Origin: Liopterus haemorrhoidalis
Lineage: Eukaryota > Arthropoda > Insecta > Coleoptera > Dytiscidae
Assembly (NCBI GenBank): GCA_963971575.1
Contig: OZ020618.1
Location: forward strand, 34,078,731 to 34,142,730
Reading direction: 5' to 3'
Length of the DNA stretch: 64,000 bases
Made by a program: the position numbers and the translations under genes. Below are positions 57,343 to 64,000 of this stretch, piece after piece. A model generated the notes under the pieces. It saw only the letters and a program-made list of their open reading frames with translations, ran no database searches and had not been told where the DNA came from. Positions within the stretch are counted from its first letter, which is position 1. The number at the start of each line of letters is the position of its first letter.

Positions 57343-59163
57343 TATCTAAATCAACAACCTAATAGATATTTCTTAATTGTACTTGCAAAGCTACGTGTTG
57401 TTACCCCTAAGATGTATGCAGCCCATTCATCTCACCAACAAAAAATTCAGACTAGGCATCTCATCAATGTTTATAAATAACTAACATCGGTAGATGTTTG
57501 TATGAAAATTTAAGCTATTTTATTTAAATAACTTCTTTTTAGCAATTGCTTACAATTTTTTACTTAAAATAATGGATACAGTTGGTTCAAGATATTGTAA
57601 AACGGGCACAAAAAGTGTCGGATGGTAGTACAATTTTCATTTTATTAACATATTTCATCAATCTTAAGAAACAAATATTTTCTGTCAGTGCTGGGAACCG
57701 ATACCTGTTTTTCGAGTACACAGTTCCGGCTGTCGAGTAAACCTGGGTATGTTACAATAATCCATGCCCAGATGCCCAGTTTTTGATATCCAATTCTGGA
57801 TTTAGACTAGTTTTCTTTTTTTTTTTTTTTTCATGAAAACCTGGTTTCGGATGCCCGGTTCTACGGTCGAGTATTCGAATCCGAGTAAATCAGAAAACAG
57901 CTTATACTAACTATGAAACAGAAAATGCTCTTTTTATTGCCTTTTTTTTATACATTATTTCATTGGCAAGCATAAAATAGCCACATAAACAATAGCAAAT
58001 GTATGTTATTAATAAATTGCTTTTTCAACGACTCATTAATTTGCTTTTGAAAGTTTTCCATGTGCACCACTGGTAAGTACCAACCTATAAAATTAATCTA
58101 ATGACCGGGAAATTTAAACGCCTATCTATGTCATTTATGAACGATCTGTACTGGTTTATATTTTTAAAATTTGAAAACATGGAAGAAAGTGATTTTGTAA
58201 TCTTCCAGAAATTAAGGAGTAGGCAAAAAATATGGTTTATAATAAGTTATTTCCCGAAAAATCTAAGAATTATTCTATTAAAGTGTATTTTGAGTTTAAA
58301 AAGTGACAAATATCAATTTCTTTTATTTATTTACTATATAGTAGGAGAGAAAATTTTACTATCGCCTTGGGTGAAGAAAATATATGTTATAAAGCTCGTA
58401 GTGAAAAAAGTTTATAAGCTTATATTTTTTCAATAAATTGTGTAAAATTTTGGAAGCCTCCTTTAATTCTTATTATCTAGTTATATTAAAAAGTTATGGT
58501 TTCACAATAAGCCGTTATATTTCTCTAGAGTACACAATACACAGGGCGACCTGTGATCTGGTTTAAAAGTGATAAGATAAAAACATTTAAAATATACAAA
58601 TGATAACGCACATCGTGCTTACAACCATTATTGACTATGTTCTACATTTTTATAGTATACCATGTTTATGTGTTTATTTTATCTACATCCCATATTAATT
58701 TTCGTAGAATTAATTTGCTTAATATGTAGTTTGTTTAAGCAAATTTGTTTTAGATAGGAAACTGTATTGAATTGATAAGGTAAATAAATTAATAATATAT
58801 ATTTTATAAACTACCTTCAATCTTATTCCAGGAGACATATATATTTATAAACAACAAATATGTACTGTTAATATTTAATTTAAAATGCTGTCAAAAAGAT
58901 AGATTTGGTATTTGATATATATGACAGATGAAGCCAACCGTTTAGCAATAACAAGTCTGCCTTACAATCCGTATTTAAAGTAATGTTTTCTACATTTTAT
59001 ACCCCTCCTCTTATTTTTGGTTTAGTAATGATCTGTGAAAATATTTAAAAACTATGAAAGTTTTATGGATAAAAAATCTAAAGTTTTTTTCTGTTGGAAT
59101 CGTAGTAATACTTTGATATTTTCGGGAAACATTTAACGTTTTTTAGCAATCTTCTGGAAGAAC
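57343..59163. other. AT-rich DNA, no supported gene
   Basis: A 111-codon frame at 58101-58436 (+) is Lys/Ile/Phe-rich, as expected from AT-rich DNA, and shows no domain. A GATGCCCGGTT/GATGCCCAGTT pair near 57770-57870 suggests a decayed inverted repeat. Confidence 0.4.
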
Positions 59164-59764
59164 TGCCTGACTTTGTGGTAAGATAGATGGCTACGGAGCA
59201 CAAGAACGCGGGTTCAAATCCCTGTAATTTTCATCTTCCAATACAGGTCAGCTTCAAGATCGACAATCTTAGATCTTTTACTTCTTTCAGCCTTAAATTT
59301 TTGTATCTGGAACAGTGGCGGCGCTAGCTCTTAAAATCGGGGGGGGGGGGGAAACTTTGAGTAAAATTAGCGGGTGGTTTACACATGAAAATACAAGTGA
59401 TGACCTCAAAAAAAGGTTTTCACTTCTAAAATTTATTTTTCTCCAAGCAGTTAACTAGGAGCCAGAGCAATTTATGGCCGGAACTATAGTCAGTTAGTGC
59501 CAATTTCGAACTTCTACTTGTTTATATCATCCAACCACTTTTTTTGAGGGCTGCGCACACTATATTTGGAAATTCTTGGACGCAAACAAACAGCCTCCAG
59601 TATTTAATGTTGACTATGTGTGTCTGTTTATATACAGCAACAATAAGACATGCCGAAACGTCATGACCACTTGACTTTCATATAGTATCGGAGGTCTAGA
59701 AACGTAGAAATTACCTTCTCTATCCTATGCACCACCTAGGTGATGGAAATCTATTATTATTAGT
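59164..59764 (+). mobile_element. SINE copy interrupted by a hAT-like MITE
   Basis: The head (GTGGTAAGATAGATGGCTAC, box B GGGTTCAAATCC) runs to about 59255. The body and tail (CCTCCAGTATTTAATG, GGAGGTCTAGAAACG, CACCACCTAGGTGATGG, ATTATTATT) resume near 59585. Between them lies an insertion whose left end CAGTGGCGGCGCTAGC is at 59313, with a G run and one hairpin unit (AAGTGATGACCTC, AAAAAAAGG). Confidence 0.6.
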
Positions 59765-61133
<1,369 letters not shown>

Positions 61134-61520
61134 TAAAATGCGATGCACAACATGTGTTTCGTGAAGTTTTTACAGTGAGCATAAACATAGATAGCAGGAA
61201 TAACCTTTAAATTACAAAATAATTAAAAATTTCGAAGATTACAGGTATCTTCGACATTTGGTTTCGATCTATTGGTTGTAGATAGATTTAGGTAAATTAA
61301 ACACACCACAATTGGTTTAATATTTGCAAAAATAGAAAATACTATACAGAAAATAGAAAATACTGTACAAAAAAGAGAAAATATTTTATTGATGCCGCTG
61401 CATAGCATGCTACATAGCAAAATGTCGTATGCCCAGCTTAGCAACAACGAGCAGTCGTAAGTCGAAAGCACACAGGTCGTAAAGTCGACGACTACTTGTA
61501 TTAGTATTATTTGAGAGTTA

Positions 61521-61715
61521 CCATGGCTTTGTAGTAAGACAGTTCTTAGTTTTCATCTTATACTAATTATTAACGGTTATACTTCTACTACTTATTCTAA
61601 CGTTTATGTAAGGATAATTGGATCGGTTGAAAGGTTACCCGGACCACTTAGATACAGCTTCTCTATCTTTCGCGGTACCCAGACGTTGGGAACCTATTAT
61701 TATTATATTGTTACA
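61521..61715 (+). mobile_element. Degenerate SINE in the kinase intron
   Basis: The head CCATGGCTTTGTAGTAAGAC and tail CTTCTCTATC then GACGTTGGGAACCTATTATT follow the family order. Box B and the mid-body are lost. It lies in sense orientation about 480 bp after the exon. Confidence 0.5.
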
Positions 61716-62164
61716 TGATAAAACAATAAAATATATAAGGTATTTAGTTGTGATATTGCATGTTTATTTATAATATCTAAATATTGGACTGTACACTAAT
61801 TATTTTACAACAACAGCACTCAATTAATCAGTATTACTTGTTTACTACACATTTACCACAACCACTCTTCACTTCAATTCTCCGTTTTTCGGTGTAGTCT
61901 GTCGACATTTAGGAGGTTTTTTGGAAATATTTAAGATTTGTTAACTTTTTTATTATAAGAGATACGAAGATGGTTAAATTGAAAAAAATTAAGAATTTTA
62001 CTCTTCTAATAAAAATATTTAATTTACAAATAAGAATATTTAATTAGTAAAACAATTGAACATCAAATAAAATAGTAATTTCAAAAAAGTTTTTTTTTTA
62101 ATTGAACACTGTATTTTTTAGTCATCACATAGAAAATTTATTTTTCTTTAACAAATCATAAGGC

Positions 62165-62202
62165 AGTGGTGTATCTAGGCGTTGGAAACTTATTATTATT
62201 AA
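62165..62202 (+). mobile_element. SINE 3' tail fragment
   Basis: GTGTATCTAGGCGTTGGAAA then CTTATTATTATT equals the 3' end of the SINE family. Confidence 0.45.
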
Positions 62203-62439
62203 CATTTAATTCTTAAAATTTTTCCAAAAACACCTTGGATCAAAGATTATATAAATATATGTGTATTTATGCGAATGATATTTGATATATATTAACTGAC
62301 TGTGTACGACTCACGGGCTTGAGCCTCCCCCCAAGAAAGACTAAATTTTTGGTTTAAATAGGCGAAGCGCCTGTTTTCAAATGACTTCCACCATCTTCCA
62401 GATAGAAGGGAATTTTCAAAGGAAACAATACCTTCTGAG

Positions 62440-62473
62440 GCCCCCGTAGCAATAAATCCTGAGTGCGCGCCTG
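62440..62473. mobile_element. Solo hAT-like right end (GCGCGCCTG)
   Basis: AATCCTGAGTGCGCGCCTG resembles the CAGGCGCGCACY termini at 22475 and 29725. The left end was not established. Confidence 0.35.
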
Positions 62474-63432
62474 CACTTGGTAATGTTCCACAAAAAATCA
62501 AGATGTCAATCATCATGTTCCAGGAAGACATACTAGCTACATCCATCAATATTATTTAAGCTTGTGTTACAATTTGATAGGGCAAAAAACTATTTTATTC
62601 AATTTAATTTTCAGTTATCTAACTAAATTCTTCTACGCTCAAGAATCCATTCCCAGATCTTTTTGGGCCATCGGTTATCTTACTTACGCTGGAGGTGCCT
62701 AGTCCATAAAAGTCGTTTGTTCTCTATTATGTATATGATAGAATATTCAATTTGCTCTTATGGTATCGTTAAGAACGTAATACTTTAGAGATATCGCAAT
62801 TCCTTCAAAAGTCCGTCTCCACGACACTCTGTTATAAAACCAGAGGATAGTGCTCTTAAATAAAGCAGTGTCATTTATAAAAAACCCTAATCGCTGTAAA
62901 TCGTTGATAAATATCTAGGGATTTTAATAATGATCCAATAGAGATTGAAAAAAATCGAGTTGCACAATAATGAACGTAATTTAAGTCAAGTTTAACTCGC
63001 TTATTGTGTTATGGCAGAGTAATTGGAAATGATTATTGTAAACATAACGTGAAACAACAATCTGAATTCATTGAGAATAGCCGCACGTGTGTATCGTATG
63101 GATTGTCCTTGTGAAATACTACAGTACTTCCGCATTTGTCAGTTACGGTTTTGTGAATTACATGATGAGATTATCTCTACAATCACATTATATTTCCCAC
63201 GCACCTTTCGATACTATAGAAATCAGAGATTTGAGCAACATAATATTTTATTTGATACCGCGAAAGAAAGAAATCTACATAGCTATTTAAGAAATTCGCA
63301 ATTGCCAGTCAAAATACAGACACTAAACGAAGCTTTTAAATTAGGCGGGATGTTCTGGAAATAATGCTATACAGAGCATTCCCTATTACGTTATCATCTA
63401 TTTATTAGTCGAATGTGTCTACTGCTGAATAT

Positions 63433-64000
63433 ACGAGGGCTATTTTTTCAAGTTTCGTTGAGTTAACAAAAACAAATAAGGTTAATGAAAAGTTTCGATA
63501 TACACAAGAGTTACTCATACATCTAAATTATTTCTCAGCATAGTCGCCACCAACATTAAGTCATTTGTCGTAACGGGAAACTAGTTTTTGTATATCCTCC
63601 TCATACCATGTTGCCGCCTGGGTTCTCAGTCAAACTTGCACACTGGTTTTAAGCTCCTCATTAATGCTGAACCGCTTCTTTCCCAATCACACTTTCCTTC
63701 TGATGAACAAATGGAAACACTTGGTGCCAAATCCAGGCTGTAGGTAGGGTGGCCGAATATCTTCCACCCGAAATTCTTCAGCAGTTCATTTGTTTGTGCT
63801 GCCTCTCTTTTTGTTCTGTATTGCTCTCCGTAGACATTTCAGGGTTTGCTTGTAGAACATGGATCACAGAGCGAATATCGCAGGCGGGATCTTCGATTGT
63901 AGTACCCATGATAAAACAACACTCACATGGAAACTAGGGCACGTATTGGTGAACCGGTTGAGGTACTGACAGATAGATTGCCAAACACTACTGCGCAAGC
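63433..64000 (-). mobile_element. mariner-like transposon, internally deleted, runs off the window
   Basis: The plus-strand left edge ACGAGGGCTATTTTTTCAAG is a plausible mariner 3' terminal repeat, followed inward by the 3' untranslated part and the transposase remnant (next entry). The 5' end of the element lies beyond 64000, so its terminal repeat pair cannot be checked. Confidence 0.6.
63528..63909 (-). pseudogene. mariner transposase: N-terminus fused to C-terminus
   Basis: Reading down from an ATG at 63909, CDIRSVIHVL resembles the mariner N-terminal helix (DIRAVIRFL). About 25 codons later, in another frame, KNFGWKIFGHPTYSLDLAPS gives the HPPYSPDLAPSD catalytic-region motif, then RFSINEELKTSVQV, then AATWYEEDIQKLVSRYDK, a stop where Cys is usual, and LNVGGDYAEK with the natural stop at 63528. 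The DNA-binding domain remainder and the first two catalytic acidic residues are deleted. Frameshifts separate the blocks. These blocks are the conserved tail of mariner-family transposases (DD34D), which normally reach about 345 residues. Confidence 0.75.

Noticed and set aside
58101..58436. 111-codon open frame as a gene
   Set aside because: Composition is Lys/Ile/Phe/Leu-rich as expected from AT-rich DNA, with no motif and no supporting splice sites.
63071..63364. 97-codon open frame as the next kinase exon
   Set aside because: It contains none of the AVDWWSLG-type sequence that must follow the exon, and two overlapping frames are open there.

Overview
The window is AT-rich eukaryotic DNA. 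It has no operons, no dense coding and no bacterial signals. It looks like the inside of a large arthropod (most likely insect) genome: one clear protein-coding exon with normal splice sites, surrounded by tens of kilobases of non-coding DNA full of old, mostly non-autonomous transposable elements. I cannot name the species or the order. The insect assignment rests on the mix of element types (mariner, Harbinger, hAT, pogo/Tigger-like, Helitron, LINE, tRNA-derived SINE) and on an MSK/JIL-1-type kinase exon.

The only convincing host gene piece is at 60843-61040 (+). It is a 66-codon, phase 0-0 exon carrying the catalytic loop, DFG motif and activation segment of the N-terminal AGC kinase domain of an MSK-type ribosomal S6 kinase (JIL-1 in flies). 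Sequence after 61040 is intron of this gene. The long stretch before 60842 is probably its preceding intron, at least in part, but no earlier exon was recognised.

Layout. 1-5.7 kb: short inverted-repeat elements, including TATAATCCATT, a palindromic element at 1.8 kb, two TTAA-bounded MITEs joined at one TTAA, and a Tigger-like MITE. 6.1-7.5 kb: a decayed Harbinger with TAA target duplications. 8-15.8 kb: several MITEs, a CpG-rich patch at 11.5 kb, a reverse-oriented Helitron-like copy, and a hAT MITE with a perfect 8-bp duplication. 16.8-18.2 kb: SINEs and LINE tails. 19-23 kb: a large-TIR element and hAT elements with nested insertions. 24-30 kb: MITEs, a possible Copia gag remnant, LINE tails and two more hAT MITEs. 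31-36 kb: a tandem-repeat Helitron-like element, a TIR element and a hAT MITE. 39-46 kb: TIR elements, one of which has an iterated ACATGTCC motif, plus a Helitron helicase remnant with its 3' terminus. 47-60 kb: LINE, MITE, SINE and hAT copies. 60.8-64 kb: the kinase exon, then intron ending in an internally deleted mariner.

The most unusual feature is a short hairpin-plus-poly(T) unit, roughly 40-48 bp, built around TCACTT...AAGTGA and AGTGAGGACC. It recurs singly or in tandem inside hAT-like elements that have at least six different terminal inverted repeats. It behaves like a shared internal module of otherwise unrelated non-autonomous transposons. All recognisable LINE coding fragments lie on the minus strand, opposite to the kinase exon.

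All family calls come from reading motifs by eye. No database search was run.
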